Assembly (NCBI RefSeq): GCF_013204885.1
Contig: NZ_JABMKX010000003.1
Location: 372,001-436,000, forward strand
DNA length: 64,000 nucleotides
Reading direction: 5' to 3'
Source: Paenibacillus tritici
GTDB lineage: Bacteria; Bacillota; Bacilli; Paenibacillales; Paenibacillaceae
Shown here: piece by piece, positions 52,216-61,463 of the stretch
Position numbering within the stretch: the stretch's first letter is position 1
Layout: every line of letters begins with the position of its first letter
Translations under genes and position numbers: made by a program
Notes under the pieces: model-generated
The model's input: only the letters and a program-made list of their open reading frames with translations
The model's database searches: none
Told to the model about the DNA's origin: nothing

Positions 52216-54027
52216 TTATATAAATTGAAAAGTAAAAGCCAATACACCCACTGCCCCGGGCTGAAGCGCATGGAAGTCCAGACTATGCCACTGCGTCTCC
52301 CGGCCAAAATGATCCTTGTACGCATGTACCGTAATCTCCGGCTGCACGATCTGCGGATTATAAGCCACCAGAACGCCGCTGCCATCAGCTCCCGGCAGCA
52401 GCACGTTGCCCGGCTCCGCCAGCTCCGGTCTGCGCCAGGTGACAAACCGCTCCGTCCAGCCTGCCGGAGTCCCGGCATACCGGTAGGTGTCGGTCAACTC
52501 CAGACGCGGCAGCTCCTCCTTATGCCATACCAGCGAGCGGACCAGGGACTGCAGTCCGGCTACCGGATAGGCGCGCGCCAGCTCCAGCATCAGCTCATCC
52601 TTATCCGGTGCCGCAGCGGCATGAAGCACCTTGGAGCAGAACCCGCGGCCTGCCCCCTGGTACTGGCCGTCAATGACCGGGACCGAATGGCCCTGCGATC
52701 CGTTGCAGTCATACCCGTAACGGCCGGCTCCGAAATAGTCCGCCGTATACTCCCCGCTGCCCAGATCGGCGGCGAAGATCTCGCCCCGTCCGCTCAGAAT
52801 GAATTGGCCCAGATCATTATGGTTATGCGGCTCGTCGTTGTGGCCGCCCTTGGCGGCGAAGCCGAAGGCGCCTGCTGTGGACACATGCCGCGATACCAGC
52901 CAGGCGGCATCGGGAAGATAGCTGCTGCCTGCCTCCCAAGTGATGTTCTCTTTACCCGCTCTTGTCCAGATCAGGTTGCGCAGAGCCGGGGCGAAGCGGC
53001 TGCAGTGATCCTCCGTGAACGGGGCGCGCAGCGCAGACGGAGGGCGCAGGACACCGGTATAGACCTCCGCCAGATAATGGGAGAGTCCTCTATGCACCCT
53101 AACCTGAGGCACCGAGTCGGAGAAATTGGCGACATAGCTGCCGTCGATGAAGCATTGCTGCTGGAAGCGGGCAATCTGTGCCACCTTTTCCTGCTTGAAC
53201 CAGTCCAGTCTGCCACCGCTTCTCGCCCGCAGCAGATCGCTATAATAAGTGAAATAGCCAAACCCGTAATTCCAGTAGCCCAGCCCCTCCTGACAAGCCC
53301 CGTCCTCCCCGAAGCCCTGCAGATAATAATTCATGCTGCTCTCCGTCTTCAGCAGGATATCCGTCAGCCTGGCCGGGTCCTTCACAAGCAGCAGTGCTGC
53401 CGCCCCGATGGAGCCTGCGCAGACTGCGGCCCAATTGTGGGTCGAGGTCTCCCAGAAATACGGGCCATGCTCAAGGAACGGCTGGAAGATTCTGCGCTCC
53501 AGCTCACTGCGTATCCGGGAGCGGAGCAACGGCGGAAGACGTTCTCCGAGCAGCAGCGATATTTCACTTAAGGCAAAGCCCGTCTCGGAGGAGAACAGGT
53601 CAATATGCCGGTTAATCTCTGAGGCATCATGTTCTGCGGGCAGATGGGCGGGTACACACCAGGTATATTCATCGCATATCGCCCACAGCACATCGGCCAG
53701 CTTTTCCAGATGCTCCGTATTCTCCGGCTCCAGCAGACTTAAGAACACATAGGTATTCAGCCTTCTTCTCCGTTCAAAATAAGGACGTTCATACTCCAGC
53801 CTCGAACCTGTCCGCCCATACAGGGTAAATAGAGTGTACGTAAGCTGCGGTATGGGCTGCCCGTCCAGCCTCTGCGCCTCTGCGCGGATCTCGGCAAGGT
53901 CTGCCTGCAATATTTCCGAGGATAACGCCTGTGTCCAAAAAGCTTCCGAATCTCCCTGCGGATAATATAAGCTTAGATCTGCCGGTATCATGTCCTGTAT
54001 GATGGCGGCTAGCTCCAGTTGATTCAT
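52216..54027 (-). CDS. Heparinase II/III-family protein (polysaccharide or oligosaccharide lyase)
   Basis: A 603-residue protein: an N-terminal (alpha/alpha) toroid (about 1-350), with ALLLVKDPARLTDILLKTES and WNYGFGYFTYYSDLL, and a C-terminal beta-sandwich heparinase II/III domain from GGHNDEPHNHNDLGQFIL, the conserved His/Asn segment of the family. It lacks a signal peptide, unlike many secreted lyases, so it may be an oligosaccharide lyase. AGGGAG precedes the ATG. Gene order with GH88 and DUF2264 supports cleavage of a uronate-containing chain; whether the substrate is glycosaminoglycan, alginate-like or plant-derived is open. Confidence 0.87.
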   Translation of the reverse strand: MNQLELAAIIQDMIPADLSLYYPQGDSEAFWTQALSSEILQADLAEIRAEAQRLDGQPIPQLTYTLFTLYGRTGSRLEYERPYFERRRRLNTYVFLSLLEPENTEHLEKLADVLWAICDEYTWCVPAHLPAEHDASEINRHIDLFSSETGFALSEISLLLGERLPPLLRSRIRSELERRIFQPFLEHGPYFWETSTHNWAAVCAGSIGAAALLLVKDPARLTDILLKTESSMNYYLQGFGEDGACQEGLGYWNYGFGYFTYYSDLLRARSGGRLDWFKQEKVAQIARFQQQCFIDGSYVANFSDSVPQVRVHRGLSHYLAEVYTGVLRPPSALRAPFTEDHCSRFAPALRNLIWTRAGKENITWEAGSSYLPDAAWLVSRHVSTAGAFGFAAKGGHNDEPHNHNDLGQFILSGRGEIFAADLGSGEYTADYFGAGRYGYDCNGSQGHSVPVIDGQYQGAGRGFCSKVLHAAAAPDKDELMLELARAYPVAGLQSLVRSLVWHKEELPRLELTDTYRYAGTPAGWTERFVTWRRPELAEPGNVLLPGADGSGVLVAYNPQIVQPEITVHAYKDHFGRETQWHSLDFHALQPGAVGVLAFTFQFI

Positions 54028-54042
54028 AACTTCTTCTCCCTT

Positions 54043-55197
54043 CTATTCCAAAGCATGATCCCGCATCACATTCTCGCCGTCTGCGATGCTCAGCGCCGTC
54101 CATTTCATGTCTGCCCCCGACCAGAAGGGATCTGCCGGAGGCAGCCCCAGCGGCAGGAAGACAGCGGCGCACAAATAGAGACTGCCCGTGTTGATATAGC
54201 TCTCTGCCAGCTCCGGCTGGTAGCCGTAGATGCCTGGGCGCAGCCAGCCGTTCTCATCCAGCGTGCCCGGATACTCCATGATCCGGCGGATCACGGCGGT
54301 CAAAGCGCAGCGCACCTGTGCCGGAGGCAGCGTGTCTTCCAGGAAATGCTGGAGCGCCGCCTGGGACAGCAGTTGGAACGCACCGAAGCGGTAGACGATC
54401 GAACGCCCCAGGAATGGATACGTTCCATCCGGTGCGATACTCCGTTCCAGAACGGAGGCATACCTCTGCGCCCTGTCCATGACGAGTGGCTTGAGCAGAG
54501 CATACTGCTCTGTTTCCTGTTCAAAAAGAGCCAAGATATCCACCAGCATCGGCTGAATCACAAAGCTGTTGTAATAATCCCAGTGAAAATCCTTCCCGTC
54601 TCCGTATACGCCGTCGCCCTTGTACCAGTCCATGAACATATGGACGGCATACCCTACCCGCATCCGGTCATATTCCGGGTCGCCCAGCATATATAATGCC
54701 GCTTCCACCATCGCACTGAACAGCAGCCAGTTGCTGCCGCTTGGAGCAGTCCGGCGCGTCTCTTTCAGCGCCAGGATCAGATGGCCTCTGACCCGTTCGG
54801 ACAGACGGGCTGTAACCGCTTTCGGCGCACGCACCAGGGCATGGGCCAGAAATGCCGCATCGACCAGCGGCTGGCCTTCCGTCTTGAACTCCATATAGTC
54901 AGGCGACTGCGGATCGACAGCCGCATCTATGGCTTCCAGCATCAGCCCGGCATAACGGACCCTAAGCTGTTCTTCTTCGCCCTCAAGCCCTTCAAGCTCC
55001 AGCCATGGAGCCATCCCGCAGGCCAGCCGTGCAAAAGCCTCCAGATGTGCAAACTGGCTCCGGTCACTGTGAAACTCCGTAGGAAGCAGTTCCTTCAATC
55101 TCCGCGCAGCCAGGGCTTCCAGGACCGGCCCCCCGATCTTCAGCATCGTATCCAGCCAGTAGGTACGCTGTTCCATCCCATCCATCTGCCATTCCAC
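54043..55197 (-). CDS. DUF2264 domain protein, short form
   Basis: A 384-residue protein made almost wholly of the DUF2264 toroid: SGSNWLLFSAMVEAALYMLG, GDGVYGDGKDFHWDYYNSFV and FLGRSIVYRFGAFQLLSQAA align in order with the same features of the 49157 gene. First gene of the operon, 15 bases before the heparinase-like gene. AAAGGG lies 4-5 bases before the ATG. Presence of short and long DUF2264 proteins in one operon suggests different chain lengths or linkages. Enzymatic role not established. Confidence 0.85.
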   Translation of the reverse strand: MEWQMDGMEQRTYWLDTMLKIGGPVLEALAARRLKELLPTEFHSDRSQFAHLEAFARLACGMAPWLELEGLEGEEEQLRVRYAGLMLEAIDAAVDPQSPDYMEFKTEGQPLVDAAFLAHALVRAPKAVTARLSERVRGHLILALKETRRTAPSGSNWLLFSAMVEAALYMLGDPEYDRMRVGYAVHMFMDWYKGDGVYGDGKDFHWDYYNSFVIQPMLVDILALFEQETEQYALLKPLVMDRAQRYASVLERSIAPDGTYPFLGRSIVYRFGAFQLLSQAALQHFLEDTLPPAQVRCALTAVIRRIMEYPGTLDENGWLRPGIYGYQPELAESYINTGSLYLCAAVFLPLGLPPADPFWSGADMKWTALSIADGENVMRDHALE

Positions 55198-55311
55198 CCT
55201 TTCAGGTATTCTTCTTCTCTAGTGTATTGTGGTATTATTGCAATGTCTTTGCGAATAATGATGATTTATTGCGTATATTGTGATCAGCAAGTTAGGAAAG
55301 GGGCCACCCGG

Positions 55312-56142
55312 ATGAAGCACGCCCGGTATTATCAATCGTTCGACGGGGATATTCTGGCAGGGATCGGCAATTCCCCGATCTCGCCGACGCGGGATTTCCA
55401 TATCCATGACCACTATGAAATTTTCCTGTTTCTCGGCGGCAGCGTGAACGGATTCGTGGACCAGTACAGCTATCCGCTCCAGCGGGGCGACGTTCTTCTC
55501 TTCAACAACCATGAGATTCATAAAATCATCAACCGGTCCCCGGACCCCTACGAACGGCTCACGATTCACTTCAAAGCTCCGCTGGTCTACCCGTTCTGTA
55601 CGGCGACGACCAATCTGCTCGCCTGCTTCCAGAACCGCCAGCCCGGCGAGAATAACCTGGCCCGGATGGAGGAGCCGCTGCTCTCGGAGTATACCGACCT
55701 GGCCCGCCTTCTGATTGCGGCCTTGGAGCATAAGCAGTATGGCAGTGAGGTGCTGGCCCTGACTTACCTGATTCAAATCCTGGTGCTGGTCAATGAGCTG
55801 TACAGCCGTACCCGTTCCGCCGTTCCCAGCATGATCTCTTCCCATATCCAATCCGCCATGAGCTATATTGATAACCACCTGCATCTGAACCTGTCGCTGG
55901 GGCACATCGCCGGAGAACTGAACCTGGATAAATACTATCTCAGCCATCTGTTCAAGCAGCAGACCGGCGGAACCGTCTACCGTTATGTCCTGCTCAAAAA
56001 AATCGCGTTATCCAAGCAGCTCCTGGCTGCCGGAAACTCCGTATCCGATACCTGTTACCTGTCCGGCTTCAATGATTATGCCAACTTCATCCGCACGTTC
56101 AAGAACATCACCGGCATCCCGCCCGGTAAATATGGAAAATAA
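55312..56142 (+). CDS. AraC-family regulator of the uronate polysaccharide locus
   Basis: A 276-residue regulator: N-terminal cupin (FHIHDHYEIFLFLGGSVNGF, LQRGDVLLFNNHEIHKI) and C-terminal AraC helix-turn-helix pair (LSLGHIAGELNLDKYYLSHL; VSDTCYLSGFNDYANFIRTF). Upstream open frame to 54781 is antisense to the DUF2264 gene; the ATG at 55312 gives the normal N-terminus and has AGGGG 9 bases before it. It diverges from the 55197 operon, which is its likely target. Confidence 0.9.
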   Translation: MKHARYYQSFDGDILAGIGNSPISPTRDFHIHDHYEIFLFLGGSVNGFVDQYSYPLQRGDVLLFNNHEIHKIINRSPDPYERLTIHFKAPLVYPFCTATTNLLACFQNRQPGENNLARMEEPLLSEYTDLARLLIAALEHKQYGSEVLALTYLIQILVLVNELYSRTRSAVPSMISSHIQSAMSYIDNHLHLNLSLGHIAGELNLDKYYLSHLFKQQTGGTVYRYVLLKKIALSKQLLAAGNSVSDTCYLSGFNDYANFIRTFKNITGIPPGKYGK

Positions 56143-56232
56143 AGACGGCACCGCCCCTATCAGCTGCGCTGCCGTCTATGCGTAAGAATTAATAATTTTG
56201 TTGTTGCGGGATTAGCCGTGACTCCAGAGAAG

Positions 56233-56340
56233 TTTTGGACTTCCGGCCGCTGTTGTATTAAAATTCCCTGATTTGAATCGCTCTTCGCGGTAGAAATCCT
56301 AATACAAAGGCGGTCGCTATCGCTCCTCCAGTTCCAAAAT
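56233..56340 (+). repeat. Dispersed covarying hairpin element, copy 3
   Basis: TTTTGGACT (56233) pairs with AGTTCCAAAA (56330); GGCCGC with GCGGTC. Here the middle arm is TTGTATTA (56253) with TAATACAA (56300), wholly different in sequence from GTTTCC/GGAAAC in copy 1 yet perfectly paired. GATTT/AAATC and CGC/GCG close the tip. It begins 91 bases after the AraC stop; the rest of 56143-56401 shows nothing else. Confidence 0.8.
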
Positions 56341-56401
56341 TCCCCTCCGCCACTTTTCCCTCGACTCAAATTTTTAAAATCGATCTTTATACCGGCTGCC
56401 G

Positions 56402-57169
56402 CTACCGCTCCCCTCCCTTATACTCTGTAGGGCTTACGCCGGTATATTCCTTGAACACCTTGGAGAAATAATGCTGGTCTCCGAAGGACAGCACCTCCGA
56501 CAGCTCCTTCACCTTCAGCTCCGGCCGCTCAGCGATAAGCCGGCAGGCTTCGGCAATCTTCAGCTGCATCGTGTAATGCACGAAGGTCTGGTGCGAATAT
56601 TTCTTGAAGATCCTGCTCACATAGGAGGGGCTTACATGGAACTTAAGCGCTACATCGGTAATCGAGAGCTGGGAGTACTTATGCTGCTGCAAGTACTGCT
56701 CGAGCTGCCCGAACAGCTCCTCGCCGCTCTTCTTCCGCTGCCGTAGCTCGGCAATCCCATCCGGCAGAGCCTCGGCACTGCCTTGCTGCTGCTGCTCCTG
56801 CAAATGGGCAACCAGCCGCTCCATTACTTCCGCAAGCTGCCCGCGCTCGACAGGCTTCAGCAGATAGTCGAACACCTGCAGGTTCAGCGCTTTGCGCGTA
56901 TATTCAAAATCACTGTAGCCGCTGATCAGCACAGCCTTCAGTTTCGGATTCACCTGCCTGCACTGCCCGATCAGCGCAAGCCCGTCCAGCTTGGGCATAC
57001 GGATATCGGTCAGCAGGATATCCACCGGATGCGTCTTGATATATTCCAGGGCCTCCAGCCCGTTCGATACAGTGGCTGCGATATGCACAGGCAGCTCCAT
57101 AGACTGCATAAGGGCCTCAATATTCCGTAGAATCGGCTTGCTGTCTTCGGCAATAATAGCGGTATACAT
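56402..57169 (-). CDS. Response regulator with AraC DNA-binding domain (short YesN-like)
   Basis: A 255-residue regulator: receiver domain (AIIAEDSKPILRNIEAL; Asp55 in ILLTDIRMPKLDG; Lys in FDYLLKPVERG), a short linker, and AraC-type DNA-binding domain (LSITDVALKFHVSPSYVSRI; KVKELSEVLSFGDQHYFSKV). GGGAGGG is 7 bases before the ATG at 57169, 16 bases after the kinase stop. It lacks the long central region of the 33333 regulator. Probable activator of the divergent importer at 59163-62293 or the lyase operon. Confidence 0.93.
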   Translation of the reverse strand: MYTAIIAEDSKPILRNIEALMQSMELPVHIAATVSNGLEALEYIKTHPVDILLTDIRMPKLDGLALIGQCRQVNPKLKAVLISGYSDFEYTRKALNLQVFDYLLKPVERGQLAEVMERLVAHLQEQQQQGSAEALPDGIAELRQRKKSGEELFGQLEQYLQQHKYSQLSITDVALKFHVSPSYVSRIFKKYSHQTFVHYTMQLKIAEACRLIAERPELKVKELSEVLSFGDQHYFSKVFKEYTGVSPTEYKGGER

Positions 57170-57185
57170 CGCTGTCCCTCCCGGT

Positions 57186-58970
57186 CTAGTAGAAGTCTTT
57201 GCTCATGGATGCGATAATCTGAACTGTGGCGCCCTGCCCCTCCCCGGAATGATTGTAGATGTTGAAGAACAGCCGGTTGGTGTACATCAGCTTCAGCCGG
57301 TTCACGGTGTTCACAATGCCCATATTGCCAATCCCCGAAGTATGATGCTGAAGCTCGTACACCCCTGAATCCGAGCCGTCGATTTTATCCAGAATCTCCT
57401 TGATCCGGCCCGGCTCGAAGCCCTCTCCGTTATCGCGGATTTCGATGGCCCACAAGCCGTTATACACCTTCACCCGCACCTGGATCTTCCATGGAGGGTC
57501 CGTATTCCTGAAGGCATGTTCAATACAGTTCTCCACGAACGGCTGGATGACCAGACGGGGCAGCTCAATCCGGTCATACACCCCGTCTTCGTCAATCTCC
57601 CACTCCAGATCGTCCTCGAAATTCTGCTGAATCAGGGACAAATAATGCCGGGTATGCTTCAGCTCCTCCGTCAACGTCACATGCTGATAAGGCGACGATA
57701 CAATATAGCGCAGGCTGTCCGACAGGTGCTTGCACATGTCAGAGACGACCCCATTTTTACCTTCCTGGGCGGCAATGCTGATGAGGTACAGGACATTATG
57801 GATGAAATGGGGAGCAATCTGTGCTTGCAGGGCGGAATTCCGCGACTTCACTTCTTCATGCAGCGCAAGCTTTTCCCGTTCAATGGATTCCTGCAGCCGT
57901 TCAAGCAGCTCCTGAAACGCTCCATTCAATTGAATCAGCTCATTGTTGTGGGTCCGGGTATCCGCCCTCACATTCAGATTGCTATAGTTCACCCGCAGAA
58001 TCTGGCTGCGCAGCTTACGGATGGGAAGCAGCAGGTTCTTCGTAGAGAAGTAGATGAAGATGAACGAGAACAGAATCAGCGCTGTAATGAGCAGAATGGA
58101 GATGTATTTGACAGAGTTGACCGGGCCGAGCACCACATTGCGGGGGTTCACCACATACGTAGTCCAGCCCGTTTCGGCAGACCGGTGATAGGCCACATAG
58201 TTCTGGCTGCTGCTTAGATAGATTCCGTTAGATGGTGCAGAGGCTGTGAATTCAGGGACTTTCTCTCCTTCCTGCAGCACAGGGGAGCTTGAGACCAGCC
58301 GCTGCTCCTGATCCATGATATACACCTTGCCGCCCGCAAGGCCCGCAGCCGCCCGGTTCAAATACCGCTGATCCAGCTGAACCGCCAGATAGCCGAACAC
58401 CTGGCCGTTCTGGTTCATAATCGCCCGCACAAAAGAAATGGCATTCCCCGGGTGGCGGTACAGCGCGTAACCGCTTGCATTCCAGGTCGCCAGCTTGCCG
58501 CTGATCTCTAGGAATGGCCTAAGCGAAGCCGGGTTCCCGGCGGTTCCGATATAAGAGGCCACCCCGGCCCCTTTTAGGTCATAAATAATCATATCTTCAA
58601 TGTTCAGACTCGGACCCAGCGCCTGGAACATAATATCCTTAAGCCTGCGGCTCCGGGTAAGGCCCTCCAGGGTCAGTTGCGAGTAATCGCCCTCGGACAG
58701 GAGTGTGAACACCTCTTTATTCGATAGAATCCGCTGGGACAACTGGTTCTGGTTATAGATATAGAGGTTCAGCTGATCGCTGACTTTGACGGCGGCCAGC
58801 TTCATTTCATTCTCTGTCTTGTCCTTCAGCGGCTGGATGACCATATAGTTCACATAGACCAGGAAGCAGCCCAGCACAATCAGCAGGAGCAGCATGAAGG
58901 TGAAGAAGAACTTCGTTTGCAGACTGGCCTGAACCCTGCCTCTGCCCAATTTGTTCAGTAGGTTAGCCAA
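57186..58970 (-). CDS. YesM-type sensor histidine kinase
   Basis: A 594-residue membrane kinase with TM1 (about 20-42), an extracellular dCache-like sensing region, TM2 (about 295-318), HAMP linker, His_kinase motif NSALQAQIAPHFIHNVLYLI (His near 387) and ATPase end with VIQPFVENCIEHAFRN and IEIRDNGEGFEPG. Start is TTG at 58970 with GGGAGG 7 bases upstream. Divergent from the solute-binding gene at 59163, so it probably senses the sugar that system imports. Confidence 0.94.
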   Translation of the reverse strand: MANLLNKLGRGRVQASLQTKFFFTFMLLLLIVLGCFLVYVNYMVIQPLKDKTENEMKLAAVKVSDQLNLYIYNQNQLSQRILSNKEVFTLLSEGDYSQLTLEGLTRSRRLKDIMFQALGPSLNIEDMIIYDLKGAGVASYIGTAGNPASLRPFLEISGKLATWNASGYALYRHPGNAISFVRAIMNQNGQVFGYLAVQLDQRYLNRAAAGLAGGKVYIMDQEQRLVSSSPVLQEGEKVPEFTASAPSNGIYLSSSQNYVAYHRSAETGWTTYVVNPRNVVLGPVNSVKYISILLITALILFSFIFIYFSTKNLLLPIRKLRSQILRVNYSNLNVRADTRTHNNELIQLNGAFQELLERLQESIEREKLALHEEVKSRNSALQAQIAPHFIHNVLYLISIAAQEGKNGVVSDMCKHLSDSLRYIVSSPYQHVTLTEELKHTRHYLSLIQQNFEDDLEWEIDEDGVYDRIELPRLVIQPFVENCIEHAFRNTDPPWKIQVRVKVYNGLWAIEIRDNGEGFEPGRIKEILDKIDGSDSGVYELQHHTSGIGNMGIVNTVNRLKLMYTNRLFFNIYNHSGEGQGATVQIIASMSKDFY

Positions 58971-59071
58971 GTTGAATCCTCCCTGAAGCGTTTGATGCTC
59001 CTTACTTTACAACCAAACAGGCAAACCGACAAGCGGCCGCGGAGTTCAGAATATTACACAGAAAGAGTCAA

Positions 59072-59085
59072 GTACAAACATGTAC
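59072..59085. promoter_or_regulatory. Inverted repeat in the importer promoter, candidate regulator site
   Basis: GTACA, four bases, TGTAC. It lies about 19 bases upstream of a TATAAT box (59104-59109), roughly where an activator would bind. Which protein uses it is unknown. Confidence 0.4.
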
Positions 59086-59114
59086 CTTACGCAATCCTCA
59101 TTCTATAATCAAAA

Positions 59115-59129
59115 ATGTAAACGGATTCA
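59115..59129. promoter_or_regulatory. cre site (CcpA) before the MalEFG-type importer
   Basis: ATGTAAACGGATTCA matches WTGNAANCGNWNNCW at all defined positions. It starts 5 bases after TATAAT (59104-59109), thus over the transcription start, giving carbon catabolite repression of the importer. Confidence 0.8.
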
Positions 59130-59162
59130 ATCTACAGAAAATTTCATAACGGGGGCGATCAC

Positions 59163-60506
59163 ATGAATAGCAAACTGAAAAAAATCGCAACAGGCGTACT
59201 GGCCGGTGTAATGACCTTATCCCTGGCGGCGTGCGGGTCAGACAATTCAGGCTCCGGCAATGCCGCGGCTACCAACAGCGGCGGAAACGGAAACAGCGGC
59301 AGTGGCAGCAGCGGCGGCAAAAAGGTAACCATTGAGCTGGCCATCTCCAAAAGCTCGCAGGATTCGGCGTTTGTGGCCCAGGATGTACTGGATGAGTTCG
59401 AACAGAAAACCAATATCAAAGTGAATCTCCAGTTGCTTCCGGCAGAACAGACCGCCACCGTACTACAGACCAAGCTTGCTGTCGATGAGGTCCCTGACCT
59501 GATTCAATACAATCTCGCCAGTGCCACCACGGATCTTAACCTGGAGCGTAACTTCGAGATTCTCGACAATGAGCCGTGGGTAAGCCGGCTGCTGAACAAG
59601 GACGTTCTCTCCGCCTATGGTCATGTATACAGCTTCCACTACAGCCAGGATACAGGGATGCAGGGAGTGGTCTACAACAAGGATATCTTCAAGGAGCTGG
59701 GGCTGAGCATTCCGAAAACCTACGAGGAATTCCTGGCGGTGTGTGAGAAAATCAAGGCCAGCGGCGTTACACCGGTCTTCATGCCGTTCAAGGATAACTG
59801 GGCGGCGAATATCTGGCCGGCTGCCGCTTTTGCCGACTGGGCGGCCAAGAACGAACCTTCCCTGTTCGAGGACATCAATGCCGGCCGCAAGAAGTGGTCC
59901 GATGTTCCGGAATTCGCGACCTTCCTGGAGCAGCAATACGAGGTCTACAAGAAAGGCTACACCAACACTGACATCCTCAGCGACAGCTATGATATGGCCG
60001 TGGGCAAATTCCTGAACAAGGAAACCGCGATGATGTTCATGGGAGACTGGCTGATCGTGAACGTGGCGGAGAAAGATCCGAATGTGCATCTGGGCCTGTT
60101 CGCCATCCCTTCCTCTGACGATGCAAGTCTGGGCGCAAGCCCGCTGGGCGGCCAGTTGTTCATTCCGAAGAAAGCCAAGCATATGGATGAAGCGAAGAAA
60201 TTCCTGGAATTCCTCGCCACCAAAGAAGTTGCACAGAAAATGGTTGACAGCCAGGCCTCCGTCTCCAACTTCAGCGATGTCACTACGCCGAAGCTTCCGG
60301 AATACAAGCAGGAGATTGTCGATCAATATATCACACCGAAGAAGACTACGCTGACTACCGATGCTTACATGATCGTAGACCGCAGCGAGCTGTACCGCCT
60401 GCTTCAGGATGAGTTCGCCGGCGGGCTGGACGCCAAGGGCGTGCTCAAGGCCTGGGATGAGAAATTCAGCCAGCTGATGAAGGACAAAGGCGTCGAAGGC
60501 TTTTAA
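59163..60506 (+). CDS. Extracellular sugar-binding lipoprotein (family 1, MalE-like)
   Basis: A 447-residue binding protein. The signal peptide ends in lipobox LAAC (VMTLSLAACGSD), then a Ser/Gly/Asn linker. The mature domain has family-1 features: VLDEFEQKTNIKVNLQLLPA, GVVYNKDIFKELGLSIPKTY and AMMFMGDWLIVNVA. GGGGGCGATCAC precedes the ATG. It is followed by a hairpin and two permeases. Next to lyase, GH88 and DUF2264 genes it probably captures unsaturated uronate oligosaccharides; ligand not provable from sequence. Confidence 0.93.
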   Translation: MNSKLKKIATGVLAGVMTLSLAACGSDNSGSGNAAATNSGGNGNSGSGSSGGKKVTIELAISKSSQDSAFVAQDVLDEFEQKTNIKVNLQLLPAEQTATVLQTKLAVDEVPDLIQYNLASATTDLNLERNFEILDNEPWVSRLLNKDVLSAYGHVYSFHYSQDTGMQGVVYNKDIFKELGLSIPKTYEEFLAVCEKIKASGVTPVFMPFKDNWAANIWPAAAFADWAAKNEPSLFEDINAGRKKWSDVPEFATFLEQQYEVYKKGYTNTDILSDSYDMAVGKFLNKETAMMFMGDWLIVNVAEKDPNVHLGLFAIPSSDDASLGASPLGGQLFIPKKAKHMDEAKKFLEFLATKEVAQKMVDSQASVSNFSDVTTPKLPEYKQEIVDQYITPKKTTLTTDAYMIVDRSELYRLLQDEFAGGLDAKGVLKAWDEKFSQLMKDKGVEGF

Positions 60507-60532
60507 TTAGAGCGGATAACCATTACAACAGG

Positions 60533-60563
60533 CAGAATAAAGTCCGTCCGGGGCTTTATTCTG
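60533..60563 (+). terminator. Partial terminator/processing hairpin after the binding-protein gene
   Basis: CAGAATAAAG and CTTTATTCTG form a perfect 10-bp stem with an 11-base loop between the binding-protein and permease genes. Such hairpins commonly stabilise or attenuate so that binding protein exceeds permease. No T tract follows. Confidence 0.6.
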
Positions 60564-60590
60564 TTCCTGGCTATAGAGGAGTGTGAAGAG

Positions 60591-61463
60591 ATGAAAGTAT
60601 CCAAGAGACTATACTCGTATTACCTGATCTGGCCTGCGCTATTGATCTATTCTGTGTTTTTCGTGCTGCCTGCGCTAACCGGACTCTTCTATTCCTTCAC
60701 CGACTGGCGGCTGGACCGGGAGAATATCCAGTTTATCGGCTGGGACAACTTTGAGCGTATTTTCACCGACAGAACCCTGCTGCTCGCCATCAAAAATACG
60801 GCCATCTTCGCCGTGGTCACCGTTATAGGCAAGAATCTGCTCGGGATCGCGCTGGCGGTCGGCTTGAACATGAAGCTAAAATCCAAAAATCTGCTGCGGG
60901 CTATTTTCTATTCTCCGTCAATCCTGAGCGTTTTGGTTATTAGCATTGTGTTCACACCCATGCTGCGCTCCGACGGAACGATTAACCGCATCTTCGAAGC
61001 TGTGGGTCTGCCTTCGCTGAGCCAGGCCTGGCTGACCAATCCGGCCCTTGTCATCTGGACCGTAGCCTTCGTGTCCATCTGGCAGCATACCGGCTTCCAA
61101 ATGGCAATCTACCTGGCCGGACTCCAGTCGATCTCCAAAGAGTATTATGAAGCCGCCACCATTGACGGCGCCGGTTCCTGGCGCAGCTTCCGCAGCATCA
61201 CGATTCCGCTGCTGCTCCCTGCGATCAACATCAATCTGATGCTTACTCTGATCGGCGGCCTTAAGGTGTTCTCCGAGGTATTCGTGCTCACCGGCGGGGG
61301 ACCCGGCAATGCCTCCCAGGTGGTCGGTACAATCATCCTGCGCTCGTTCGGAGAGGGAAGCTGGGGGCTGGGCACAGCCGTCAACACCCTGCTGTTCGCT
61401 GCCGTAACGATCATTGCCATTCCCCTGCTGATCTTCATGCGGCGTAAGGAGGTATCGGAATAA
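60591..61463 (+). CDS. Sugar ABC transporter permease, MalF/UgpA type
   Basis: A 290-residue permease: N-terminal LIWPALLIYSVFFVLPALTG, six membrane segments and EAA loop YEAATIDGAGSWRSFRSITI; NINLMLTLIGGLKVFSEVFV and LTGGGPGNASQV are typical MalF/LacF features. GAGGAG is 9 bases before the ATG. Its stop overlaps the next start (TAATG), coupling the two permeases. ATPase presumably shared from elsewhere. Confidence 0.94.
   Translation: MKVSKRLYSYYLIWPALLIYSVFFVLPALTGLFYSFTDWRLDRENIQFIGWDNFERIFTDRTLLLAIKNTAIFAVVTVIGKNLLGIALAVGLNMKLKSKNLLRAIFYSPSILSVLVISIVFTPMLRSDGTINRIFEAVGLPSLSQAWLTNPALVIWTVAFVSIWQHTGFQMAIYLAGLQSISKEYYEAATIDGAGSWRSFRSITIPLLLPAININLMLTLIGGLKVFSEVFVLTGGGPGNASQVVGTIILRSFGEGSWGLGTAVNTLLFAAVTIIAIPLLIFMRRKEVSE

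Noticed and set aside
54781-55311. Upstream extension of the AraC gene at 55312
   Set aside because: It runs antisense through the DUF2264 gene and lacks a ribosome site; the ATG at 55312 gives the normal family N-terminus.
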